Under the pieces are notes generated by a model. That model worked only from the letters and a program-made list of their open reading frames with translations, was not told where the DNA came from and searched no databases. From assembly GCA_003135055.1 (NCBI GenBank), contig PLDF01000447.1:413-32718 (forward strand): 32,306 nt of DNA. The letters are read 5' to 3'. The first letter of the stretch is position 1, and each line of letters starts with the position of its first letter. This DNA is from Bryobacterales bacterium. Its GTDB lineage: Bacteria; Acidobacteriota; Terriglobia; Bryobacterales; Bryobacteraceae. The position numbers were made by a program, and so were the translations under genes. Shown here piece by piece: positions 16,563 to 24,340 of this stretch.

Positions 16563-19187
16563 CTATTGGCCGCCTTGGGCTGGTGTCGTTGGCGGCGCGG
16601 GTGGCGGTAAATGATTCCAATCCGGCGGCTCGACGCCTAGCAGATTGTGGACGAAGTAGTCGTCGCGGTAATGCTCGCTGCCTAGGATAGCTACGCCGTG
16701 GTTCTGACCTGGTATGTAGAGCATGTCGAAATGCTTGTGGGCCTTGACTAATGCGTTGACTACCTGCATCGACGACGTTGGGTCCACGTTACTATCCATC
16801 TCGCCGACAATAATCAGCGCCTTGCCCTGCAAACGGTAGGCGTTGTCCACGTTCGACGATTCGGCATACTGCGGTCCCAGCGGCCAGCCCATCCATTGCT
16901 CGTTCCACCAGATCTTGTCCATGCGGTTATCGTGGCAGCCGCTGTTAGTCACCACCACCTTGTAAAACTCCGGATGGAATAACATGCCGCCCAGCGAATT
17001 CTGGCCGCCGGCGGAAGTTCCAAAGATACCAACCTTAGTGATGTCATAGGACGGGTATTTCGCCGCCACGGCTTTATGCCACAGGATGCGGTCCGGGAAC
17101 CCGGCGTCGCCCAGGTTCTTATAGGCGACGTCATGGAACGCTTTCGAACGGTTACTGGTCCCCATGCCATCAATGTGGACTATGATGAAGCCGAGCTCGG
17201 CCATCGCCTGATCGGGGTCCACCGCGCTGTAAGTCTTCCGGACGAACGATCCCTGCGGACCGGCGTAGATATTCTCGATAACCGGGTACTTCTTGCTGGG
17301 GTCGAAGTTCATGGGACGGGTGATGGTTCCCCAGATATCGGTCTTCCCGTCGCGGCCCTTGGCGACGAAAACTTCGGGGTATTTAAAGCCCGCGGCCAGC
17401 AATGCCGAGTCGTTCCCCTTGTCGAGATCCATCACCACCTTCTGGTCTTCGGCGCGGCGCAACTGCGCAACCGGCGGCAGGTCCACTCGCTGCCAGCTAT
17501 CCACGTAATACTTGTCGTCCTTGGAGAAAGTAACTGCGTGAGTGCCGTCGGCTTCGGTCAACTTAGTAAGTCCCGTGCCGTCGAAGTTGATCCGGCAATA
17601 TTGAGTAAAATACGGGTCTTGTCCGGGAATCAGGCCGCCGGCTTCGAACCAGATCTGCCGCTTCTCGTCGTCGATGCGGTCCACATTGCGCACTAACCAG
17701 TCGCCCCTGGTAATCTGGTTCTTGACTTTGCCGGTAACGCCGTCGTACAGATACAGATGCTCCCAACCGTCGCGCTCCGAGGCCCAGACGATCTCCTTGC
17801 CGTCATTCAGATCGTGACGGTACCTTCTGCCGGCTGAGAGGCCCGGCCCCAACAGGTTGTAGTAGATGAAAGTCTTGCTCTCTTCGTCGATCAGTGCGCG
17901 TGTTTTGCCGGTCTGCGCGTCCACTTCAATCACGCGGTACGCCTGGTGCCCACGCTGGTTGTATTCGAAGGTAAAAGCGCGGCTATCTTTCCACCAAACC
18001 GGCGGAGTGAGGTCGTAAGCACTCGGGAACAGCGCGTTGTCGATCTCGATTTCCTTCTTAGCGGCGACATCGAAGAGAGCGGGATAGGCGATATCGAGCG
18101 CATCGCCCGGCTTGCGGTACAAGATGGAGGAATGTTTCGGCTGAACCTGGTCGGCGGGCGACGATTCGATGTAGTAAATCTGGTGATCGAAACCGGGGCG
18201 GGTGTGATAGGCCACGAGCTTAGTGGAATCGGGCGACCATGCGACCGAGCGCAATGTGTAGCGATTCCCCTCCGAACCATCGAAGCTCAACGGCGTGGCT
18301 GTCTGGGTTGTGCCCGCCAGCCGCAGGAATACGTTGAAGTTTTCGATGAGGGCTTCCCATTTGCCGTCGAATGAAGTGCAGACTTGAGTCTCAGCGGCGG
18401 CTTGGCCGGCTGCTGCCGCGGTGGCGCCACGGCCACGGCCGCCGCGTCCTTGGCCCGCCTGAGCTTGCGCGCGAGGGGCGCAACCGGTTTGACCGCGTCC
18501 GAAGCCGCCAAGGCCCGGGGCATCTTGTGGTGAGGGCGGCTGGTATTCCATCCCGTCGACGGGGTCGCCGCCTTCTTCGGTGGGGGCGAGCGACTCGTTA
18601 TCCATTACATCTTCTGGGCGAAAGGACAGGCCAGGAGGCCTGTCCCACGCTTCCGGGGCGCCGCCGCGTGCGCCACGGCCGCCTGCGGGCAGTGGGATCG
18701 CTCCGCCCTTGGTGCAAACGTAATCCGTCAGGCTGCATTTGTACATGGAGCCAGCTGTGCCAAACTCGATGGCGCTCTCACCGTTGCTAAACGTCAGCGG
18801 CGCAGTCATCGCAGGGCCGGCGGCGCCGCGTCCGCCTGCGGCCGCTCCGCCGCGCCCACCTGCCGGCGGCGCAAAGGGCAGCGCCAGCGCAGTGTATTGG
18901 CGCCCGGTGACCGAGGAAATCGCGGTCGCGAGTCTCGCATGGTCGAACGCGAGTTTCTTTGTACCTGTCTCGGCATAGACCATCTCGAACTCAGTGCCGC
19001 CCTTGACGGTTCTGGTATACCAGAAGTGTTCGGTGTCGCCGATCCAGTTCGGAGATCCTGGAACATTGACCACCAGGCCCTGCGACCGTCCTCGAAGGCC
19101 CTCGCCGCGCTGATAGTCGGCCAGGGTCCCTTGCGCCCATAGCATACAGGGCAACAGAACCAGCGATGAACAAGCGATGAGTTTCAT
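16563..19187 (-). CDS. Exported S9-family (prolyl oligopeptidase/DPP-IV type) serine peptidase
   Basis: ATG 19187 is chosen because TAGGAGGAGAT lies directly before it and a signal peptide follows (MKLIACSSLVLLPCMLWAQ). The product has 874 residues. Residues about 25-600 form a beta-propeller with WSPDSTKLVAYH-type repeats. The C-terminal 250 residues are the alpha/beta-hydrolase domain: GIFGTSAGGQNS (nucleophile Ser725), GEMDSNVDP (Asp798) and PGQNHG (His830), in correct order. DPP-IV-type enzymes remove dipeptides, often after proline, from peptide N-termini. The propeller is interrupted by Gly/Arg/Ala-rich insertions (about 109-125, 168-177, 233-260) that other family members usually lack. 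The second is followed by a translated hairpin repeat (residues 181-188). It is the last gene of a three-gene operon, 13 nt after the M24 gene, and probably works with it on peptides in the periplasm. Confidence 0.88.
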   Translation of the reverse strand: MKLIACSSLVLLPCMLWAQGTLADYQRGEGLRGRSQGLVVNVPGSPNWIGDTEHFWYTRTVKGGTEFEMVYAETGTKKLAFDHARLATAISSVTGRQYTALALPFAPPAGGRGGAAAGGRGAAGPAMTAPLTFSNGESAIEFGTAGSMYKCSLTDYVCTKGGAIPLPAGGRGARGGAPEAWDRPPGLSFRPEDVMDNESLAPTEEGGDPVDGMEYQPPSPQDAPGLGGFGRGQTGCAPRAQAQAGQGRGGRGRGATAAAAGQAAAETQVCTSFDGKWEALIENFNVFLRLAGTTQTATPLSFDGSEGNRYTLRSVAWSPDSTKLVAYHTRPGFDHQIYYIESSPADQVQPKHSSILYRKPGDALDIAYPALFDVAAKKEIEIDNALFPSAYDLTPPVWWKDSRAFTFEYNQRGHQAYRVIEVDAQTGKTRALIDEESKTFIYYNLLGPGLSAGRRYRHDLNDGKEIVWASERDGWEHLYLYDGVTGKVKNQITRGDWLVRNVDRIDDEKRQIWFEAGGLIPGQDPYFTQYCRINFDGTGLTKLTEADGTHAVTFSKDDKYYVDSWQRVDLPPVAQLRRAEDQKVVMDLDKGNDSALLAAGFKYPEVFVAKGRDGKTDIWGTITRPMNFDPSKKYPVIENIYAGPQGSFVRKTYSAVDPDQAMAELGFIIVHIDGMGTSNRSKAFHDVAYKNLGDAGFPDRILWHKAVAAKYPSYDITKVGIFGTSAGGQNSLGGMLFHPEFYKVVVTNSGCHDNRMDKIWWNEQWMGWPLGPQYAESSNVDNAYRLQGKALIIVGEMDSNVDPTSSMQVVNALVKAHKHFDMLYIPGQNHGVAILGSEHYRDDYFVHNLLGVEPPDWNHLPPPAPPTTPAQGGQ
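18625..18648 (-). repeat. REP-like hairpin inside the S9 peptidase coding sequence
   Basis: GACAGGCC-AGGA-GGCCTGTC followed by CCAC on the plus strand is a perfect 8-bp hairpin with the same tail as the intergenic hairpins. On the coding strand it is read in frame as WDRPPGLS within a low-complexity linker, so the repeat has become protein sequence without disrupting the gene. Confidence 0.65.
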
Positions 19188-19200
19188 ATCTCCTCCTAAC

Positions 19201-20448
19201 TTAGGCAAAAGGCCGATCGATGGCCGGCGCTTGCGTGGTGAAAGTGCGCGCGCCGTCCGCGGTGATGTACATGCAGTCTTCCAGACGAACGCCGAATTCG
19301 CCGTAAATGGCGATCATAGGCTCGTCGCTGAACGTCATACCCGGCTGCAGCTTCAACTTGTTGCCGCGCACCAGGTAAGGCCACTCGTGAATATCGAGGC
19401 CGATGCCGTGACCGGTCCTATGCGGCAGGCCGGGAACTTTGTAATCGGGTCCAAATCCAAAATCGGTGATGACTCTGCGCGCCGCCGCGTCCACCGATTC
19501 ACATGTCGCGCCGGGTTTCGCCGCCGCCAGCGCGGCATTCTGCGCTTTACGCTCCAGTTCCCAAATCTGCTTCTGCCGCGCCGTGGCCTTACCAAAGATC
19601 ATAGTGCGAGTGATGTCCGATTGATATCCCTCGACCGAACAGCCATCGTCGAACAATACAAAGTCGCCCAGTTGCAGCTTCTGCGGCTGGATGCTGCCGT
19701 GCGGAAAGGCAGTGTACTTACCAAAACTTACCGCCGCTTCGCCGGCGTAACCCAGCGCGCGATACGCCGCCGCGATATTGCCACTTAGATCATACTGAGT
19801 CATGCCTTCATGGAGCGTCTCAACGCCCGCTTTGTAAGCCGCAATAGTTACGTTGTTAGCATGCTGCATCAGAGCCAGCTCGGCCGGCGATTTGACCGAC
19901 CGGCAGCCGCCCGTTACAGGCGTGCCGCTGACGAATTCCAGCTTCGGCGCGGCCTTTCGCAATCCATCGAATACCGAAAACTTGACCTGCTCTTCAAGAC
20001 CTACGGTGTTACTCGCGCCCCGATCCTTCAGCGCCTGCGCCACGGCTGCAAACTCTCCACCAGCTTCGGTCCAGCTTCGTACCTCGCCCATGCCAGCGCC
20101 GGCGTGGGTGGTTTCTTCGTCGGCCTTCGGAACCACCCACAGCAAATCCCCTTTTACCGGAAGAATCAAACCGGCGAACCCCGACGCACGCAGCCGCATT
20201 CCGGTGAAGTAGAAGACACTCGACCCGGGCTCGCAGAATACCGCGCCCATGCCGTTCTGACGCATCAGGCTACGCGCCTTTTCGATGCGCGCGAGTCTCT
20301 CATCCGCGGTGATGGGCTGCACGCCGTCAGTCATCGGCTTCAACTTCCGGATGGCTGCCGGCCGGCTGGAATTCTGCGCCGCCGAGATACCGGCAAGCTG
20401 ACCAGCAAAACCAGCCGAGGCCGTTCCGAGGAACAATCTGCGGTTCAT
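19201..20448 (-). CDS. Tat-exported M24 metallopeptidase (Xaa-Pro peptidase type)
   Basis: The start ATG 20448 overlaps the stop of the permease gene as ATGA. It gives a twin-arginine signal (MNRRLFLGTASAGFAGQLAG), which an upstream in-frame ATG would place internally. The 415-residue protein has a creatinase-like N-terminal domain (GMGAVFCEPGSSVFYFTGMR) and a C-terminal pita-bread fold. The metal ligands are in order: VLFDDGCSVEGYQSDITRTM (two Asp), GLPHRTGHGIGLDIHEWPYL (His), TFSDEPMIAI (Glu) and VRLEDCM (Glu). M24 enzymes of this group release an N-terminal residue from Xaa-Pro peptides using two metal ions. Tat export implies folding with metals before transport. Co-transcription with a prolyl-oligopeptidase-type enzyme and an amino-acid permease fits use of proline-rich peptides. 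The exact specificity cannot be read from sequence. Confidence 0.87.
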   Translation of the reverse strand: MNRRLFLGTASAGFAGQLAGISAAQNSSRPAAIRKLKPMTDGVQPITADERLARIEKARSLMRQNGMGAVFCEPGSSVFYFTGMRLRASGFAGLILPVKGDLLWVVPKADEETTHAGAGMGEVRSWTEAGGEFAAVAQALKDRGASNTVGLEEQVKFSVFDGLRKAAPKLEFVSGTPVTGGCRSVKSPAELALMQHANNVTIAAYKAGVETLHEGMTQYDLSGNIAAAYRALGYAGEAAVSFGKYTAFPHGSIQPQKLQLGDFVLFDDGCSVEGYQSDITRTMIFGKATARQKQIWELERKAQNAALAAAKPGATCESVDAAARRVITDFGFGPDYKVPGLPHRTGHGIGLDIHEWPYLVRGNKLKLQPGMTFSDEPMIAIYGEFGVRLEDCMYITADGARTFTTQAPAIDRPFA

Positions 20449-21926
20449 GCCGACTTCCGCGCGGGATTCACAAACGCATACACCAGCGCGCCGAGGATGA
20501 CGATCACCAAGCCCGGCCACGTGGTCGCCGGGCGGTATGCGAAGAGCATCACCAGCACGGTGCCCGCGCCGGCGATGTAGAAGATGGGCACCAGCGGATA
20601 CAATGGCACTTTATAGGGCCGCTCCAGATCGGGCCGCGTTTGCCGGAGCCGGATCACTCCCGCGATGGTCAGGATATAGAAGATCAACGCCGCTGAAATA
20701 ACGTAGTCGAGCAGGTTGCTGTATAGGTTGCCGTACTTCTGAGTCACGGCATCGAAAGTCCGCGGCAGCACCAGAAACGACGCCCAGAGTCCCTGCACCA
20801 GCAGCGACCATCCAGGCACGCGCGCCTTGTTGCATACACCGGCGGGCGCGAAGAACAGTTTGTCCTTCGCCATGGCGTAATAAGCGCGCGGACCCGCCAG
20901 TACCAGGCTGTTGACGCATCCGAACGTCGAAATCATGATGGCGACGGCCATCAGCAGGGCGCCGTATCCGGGGAATATTTGTTCCAAGGTTGCAGTGGCC
21001 ACGCGGTCGGCGGGCGCGTTCTGGATCGCGGGCAACGGCAGCACCACCATATAAGCCACGTTAGCCAGACAATAGAGCGTCAGCACGATGCCGGTTCCGA
21101 GGATCAGCGCTTTCGGCAGCGTCCGCTTCGGATCGCGCACTTCGGCGGCGATGAACGTGATGTCGTGCCACGAATCGGCCGCAAACATGGACCCCGATTG
21201 CGCCACGCAGAGCGCCACGAGCAGCCCGAACACGCTGCCGGCGGCCACGCCCAGCGAAGGATCGAAGGCGCCGAAGCGGAACATATCGGTGAAATTCACG
21301 TGGACCGCGGTGGAGTTCCACCCCAGAAAGAGCCCCGCCAGAATGAGCGCCACCAGTGCCACGGTTTTAGCCGAGGTGAAGATGTTCTGCACGATTTTGC
21401 CGTATTCCAGGCCGCGGCTGTTGGTCCACGTGAGCAGCACGATGACCGCGATGGCCACCAACTGAGCCGTGGAAAGCGAGAGCGCATATCCGGACGAGAT
21501 ATGCACTGGCGGAACGATGTAACTGCTCTCGGAGATACCGGGCACAAGAATGGAAAAGAACCGCGCGAACGCCACCGAGACTGCCGCGATGGTTCCCGTC
21601 TGAATGACGGTGAACAGCGTCCACCCGTAAAGGAACCCCCATAGCGGCGAGAACGCTTCGCGCAAATAGACATACATGCCGCCGGCGTGCGGCAGCATCG
21701 ACGCCAGCTCGCCGTAAGAGAGCGCGGCCGCCATGGTGAGCACGCTGGTGACGACCCACGCCATGAGCATCCACCCGGGGCTGCCGATCATGCGCGACAT
21801 GTCGGCGGAAACGATAAAGATGCCCGACCCGACCATGACACCGATGGTGATCATGACGGAATCGAACAGGTTGAGACCGCGGACGAATCCCTGGTCCGGC
21901 TTGAGAGTGGTGGAAGGCTGGCTCAT
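20445..21926 (-). CDS. APC-family amino-acid permease
   Basis: The 493-residue protein has about 12 hydrophobic helices. It opens with the APC signature GLNLFDSVMITIGVMVGSGI in the first helix (unwound GSGIF substrate loop). It continues with SYGELASMLPHAGGMYVYLR (helix 2-3 motif typical of LAT-like exchangers and related permeases), GFLYGWTLFTVIQTG and TFGCVNSLVLAGPRAYYAMA. The C-terminus has RLRQTRPDLERPYKVPLYPL, also typical of the family. It would carry amino acids across the inner membrane by proton symport or exchange; substrate is not predictable. It is the first gene of the operon and its stop codon overlaps the next start by 4 nt. A 14-bp palindrome lies between the likely promoter region and the start codon. 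Only a weak AAGAAGAG ribosome site is seen. Confidence 0.88.
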   Translation of the reverse strand: MSQPSTTLKPDQGFVRGLNLFDSVMITIGVMVGSGIFIVSADMSRMIGSPGWMLMAWVVTSVLTMAAALSYGELASMLPHAGGMYVYLREAFSPLWGFLYGWTLFTVIQTGTIAAVSVAFARFFSILVPGISESSYIVPPVHISSGYALSLSTAQLVAIAVIVLLTWTNSRGLEYGKIVQNIFTSAKTVALVALILAGLFLGWNSTAVHVNFTDMFRFGAFDPSLGVAAGSVFGLLVALCVAQSGSMFAADSWHDITFIAAEVRDPKRTLPKALILGTGIVLTLYCLANVAYMVVLPLPAIQNAPADRVATATLEQIFPGYGALLMAVAIMISTFGCVNSLVLAGPRAYYAMAKDKLFFAPAGVCNKARVPGWSLLVQGLWASFLVLPRTFDAVTQKYGNLYSNLLDYVISAALIFYILTIAGVIRLRQTRPDLERPYKVPLYPLVPIFYIAGAGTVLVMLFAYRPATTWPGLVIVILGALVYAFVNPARKSA

Positions 21927-21935
21927 CGGCTCTTC

Positions 21936-21949
21936 TTTAAACGTTTAAA
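21936..21949. promoter_or_regulatory. Perfect 14-bp palindrome, probable operator
   Basis: TTTAAACGTTTAAA is a perfect inverted repeat with a central CG, the layout of LacI/GalR-family operators. It sits 10-23 nt upstream of the permease start, where a bound repressor would block the promoter or the ribosome site. TTGTAA about 17 nt farther upstream could be the -35 box of a promoter overlapped by the palindrome. No regulator gene is in the window. Confidence 0.5.
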
Positions 21950-22407
21950 CGGTTGCTGGCAGCTTACAACAGCGGGATGGGGCGCGTCAACCGAGGGGGT
22001 GGTCGAAGTGGGCGAAGTGGGCCTACATGTGTTTGCGATGCAGGCATCATCTGACGAGGAGGCAGAGGCGAAAATCGAAAAGACGCGGCCGACGATAAAC
22101 GCCGATAAGGATTGTGCTTTATTTATCCGCGTTCATCGGCGCCATCACCGTCCCCCACCGGTGACCAACCCCACCGCCACGCCGGACATCCCCGCTCAAC
22201 CTTGCAGCACCCCTTCGTCTCGGTCGGGCGCTTACTGCGCGACATGAATCGCCCTAGGCCGCCATCGGGGCGCACTTACGGTCTCAGTGGGTCAGGATTA
22301 CGACGCGATTCCCTTATAGCGGCAAGGGTGCTGCTCCCGAGTTAGCGCGGCAGTGTTAATCAAAGACAATATCGACGCATTCGATGGAAATGCATTAGTA
22401 TTTCTAT
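21950..22407. other. Intergenic region with degenerate inverted repeat
   Basis: No credible gene. Around 22086-22141 the sequence contains AACGCCGATAA and, after about 14 nt, TTATCCGCGTTCATCGGCG, an imperfect inverted repeat. Its AT-containing arms differ from the GC-rich hairpins elsewhere in the window. It looks like another dispersed non-coding repeat. Confidence 0.4.
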
Positions 22408-22614
22408 GTGACCAGTCCTACCGTGTCTGTGCCGCGCAGGTCTAAGTGCAACAAGGAAAACGCTGCTCGCTCGGTTCGCGACGATCGTGCGCCGTTCGCA
22501 GAAGCGTCCGGGAGTCGTAACCATGATGCGTGGGGGGCAATTGGCGGAATCTTGCTGGGTGCGACCTTCTGGGGCGCAATTCTGGCTTTCGTTGGCGTGG
22601 TTATCAAGTTTTAG
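22408..22614 (+). CDS. Possible small membrane protein
   Basis: A 68-codon frame starts with GTG at 22408. The first 40 residues are polar and basic; the last 27 form one convincing hydrophobic helix rich in Gly, Ala and Trp (GAIGGILLGATFWGAILAFV ending VVIKF). The pattern of a short polar segment plus C-terminal helix fits a tail-anchored small protein. No Shine-Dalgarno sequence lies at the right distance, and no family was recognised, so this may be chance. Confidence 0.33.
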   Translation: MTSPTVSVPRRSKCNKENAARSVRDDRAPFAEASGSRNHDAWGAIGGILLGATFWGAILAFVGVVIKF

Positions 22615-23586
22615 GTATTCAGTCAGACCCAGCACACTTTTTATTGGCCGTGGCGCCAACGCAACATGATTTCACACCGATTTCAAGCACCGCCAGAACC
22701 CAGCCGCCGGGACCGATGGTACGCTCCGGAAGAAGCGTACGGGCGCCTGAGCAACCAAAGCGGGACAGCGGTCAAATGAAGTGTTGCCTGGCGTGCAGCG
22801 GCGGCGATCGGAAGCCGGGGAAACGAGCGATCGCTTGAAGACGAGCTGGCATCACGCGGGGACCGCCCCTTTGAGACAGCCACCGCAGCCCACCCTGGCG
22901 AGCGTGGGAAAGGACTGTTTCCAGTCGCGGAGAACTCACGCGAGCTGCCAAAGCTGCGGCGCGAGTACCCCGGTTTCGCATTGGCCTACGAAGCTATTCG
23001 GTCACTACTGCCCGGGGTGCTGTCCGGTGTGCCTGGCCGCGAAGGGACATTGAAGCATCGACGATCGAAGCATCGAGATCCAACGAAATCGTTGGCGCGC
23101 CCACCACGCTTCGTTCACGTCTAATCGCAATGGGAGCGGCCGGAGACAAGCATTTGCTATCCGAAATCCACTCGTGCCGCGATCGACTCGGAAACTGCCC
23201 GATTGTGATCATTGGCAAATGAACCCACCATGAATTCAGGGGCCAACATCGCGGCCCATATCGGGCGCCTTTGTCTGGCGGCGGGTGAGCCAGGCGCCGC
23301 AACTCCAACCGCACAGTATCTGCGGTCCTCGCGGGCGCCTGATCGGAGTGCCGGCCCGCGGATCGCCTCCCAGAGGGTAAAGTAAAGGGTGCGGGCGGTT
23401 AGAGGGCGCGGCCCTTTCCGCGTCCCGCCACGCGCCTGGTTTCGACCCTCCGCGCGACGCGATATCGGACGTACATCGCACTCGTCGTTCGAGGCGGGAC
23501 ACCATTCCAGGCTTCAACCCTCGATCAGCCGGCGCTTGCTTTGCGAGTGGCCTTGCCATAGAATCGGCGCTGAGGTATTGAGGCGT
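22615..23586 (+). other. Long intergenic region without a supported gene
   Basis: Nearly 1 kb with no clear gene. One plus-strand frame (22780-23124) stays open for 114 codons and reads protein-like (PFETATAAHPGERGKGLFPV, SRELPKLRREYPGFALAYEA) but has no ATG, GTG or TTG near its beginning. It may be a 5'-truncated remnant. The other open frames here have atypical composition and no ribosome sites. Confidence 0.35.
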
Positions 23587-24054
23587 ATGGGCAAATTGAA
23601 CTGGCAGCGGGTCATTCTGGGCGGGTTGCTTGCCGGGGTGATCATTGATGCCTTCGAAGGCGTGACGAACGGCGTGGTTTTCGCCAGCGATTGGGCGAAC
23701 GTGATGAAACACCTGAATTCGTCCACCAACTTCAGCGTAAAACAGCTTGCGGCGCTGAACGCGTGGGGGTTCCTGACGGGTATTGGGATCGTCTGGCTCT
23801 ATGCGGCGATCCGGCCGCGTTTCGGCAAGGGTCCGAAGACGGCGGTTCTGGCCGGGGCTGCCATGTGGTTCATGAACTACGGGCTCGGCGGCGCGTTTCC
23901 GGTGATCACGCACATGTTTCCGCTCGGTCTTGCGACCGTCACGACGCTAATCGGTCTGGTCGAGGCGGTAGTCGCCGGGCTGGCCGGCGCCTGGGTTTAC
24001 AGGGAAGCGAGCCAGCCGGAGGCTGCGCAATTCCGTCAGGCCGCCAGCCGCTGA
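23587..24054 (+). CDS. Four-helix integral membrane protein, function unknown
   Basis: The start ATG 23587 (MGKLNWQRVILGGLLAGVII) follows a GAGG motif; longer in-frame starts add an Arg-rich, non-membrane stretch. The 155-residue product has four hydrophobic segments: 8-24, about 58-74 (AWGFLTGIGIVWLYAA), about 84-105 (AVLAGAAMWFMNYGLGG) and about 115-140 (LATVTTLIGLVEAVVAGLAG). A loop between the first two contains Asp/Glu residues (IIDAFEGVTNGV). I recall similar short membrane proteins in Acidobacteria but no assigned function. It stands alone between two long intergenic regions. Confidence 0.7.
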   Translation: MGKLNWQRVILGGLLAGVIIDAFEGVTNGVVFASDWANVMKHLNSSTNFSVKQLAALNAWGFLTGIGIVWLYAAIRPRFGKGPKTAVLAGAAMWFMNYGLGGAFPVITHMFPLGLATVTTLIGLVEAVVAGLAGAWVYREASQPEAAQFRQAASR

Positions 24055-24340
24055 CGGCCTTTACAGACTTCAACTTCTCGGCATCTCGAGCGCCGGTGAA
24101 ATGCGCCCGCTTCCGGCTCGCCGCGAGTCAGGCGCAGCAGCGCCAGCCGCAAAACATTCGCCGCCCCCGCTAGTACCGCGACCGCGAGATTCGGCGCTAT
24201 CGTGAAACCGCCTGCTGCCGGGGCGCCCTCCGGCCCGGCTCCGATCAGCGCCACGACTGTACGGGAGTGATTTTCCGCAAAAGCACAAAACCATCCGATC
24301 ACGGTGCTAGGCTAGCGTGCGGAAAGGCCGTTCCACCAAG

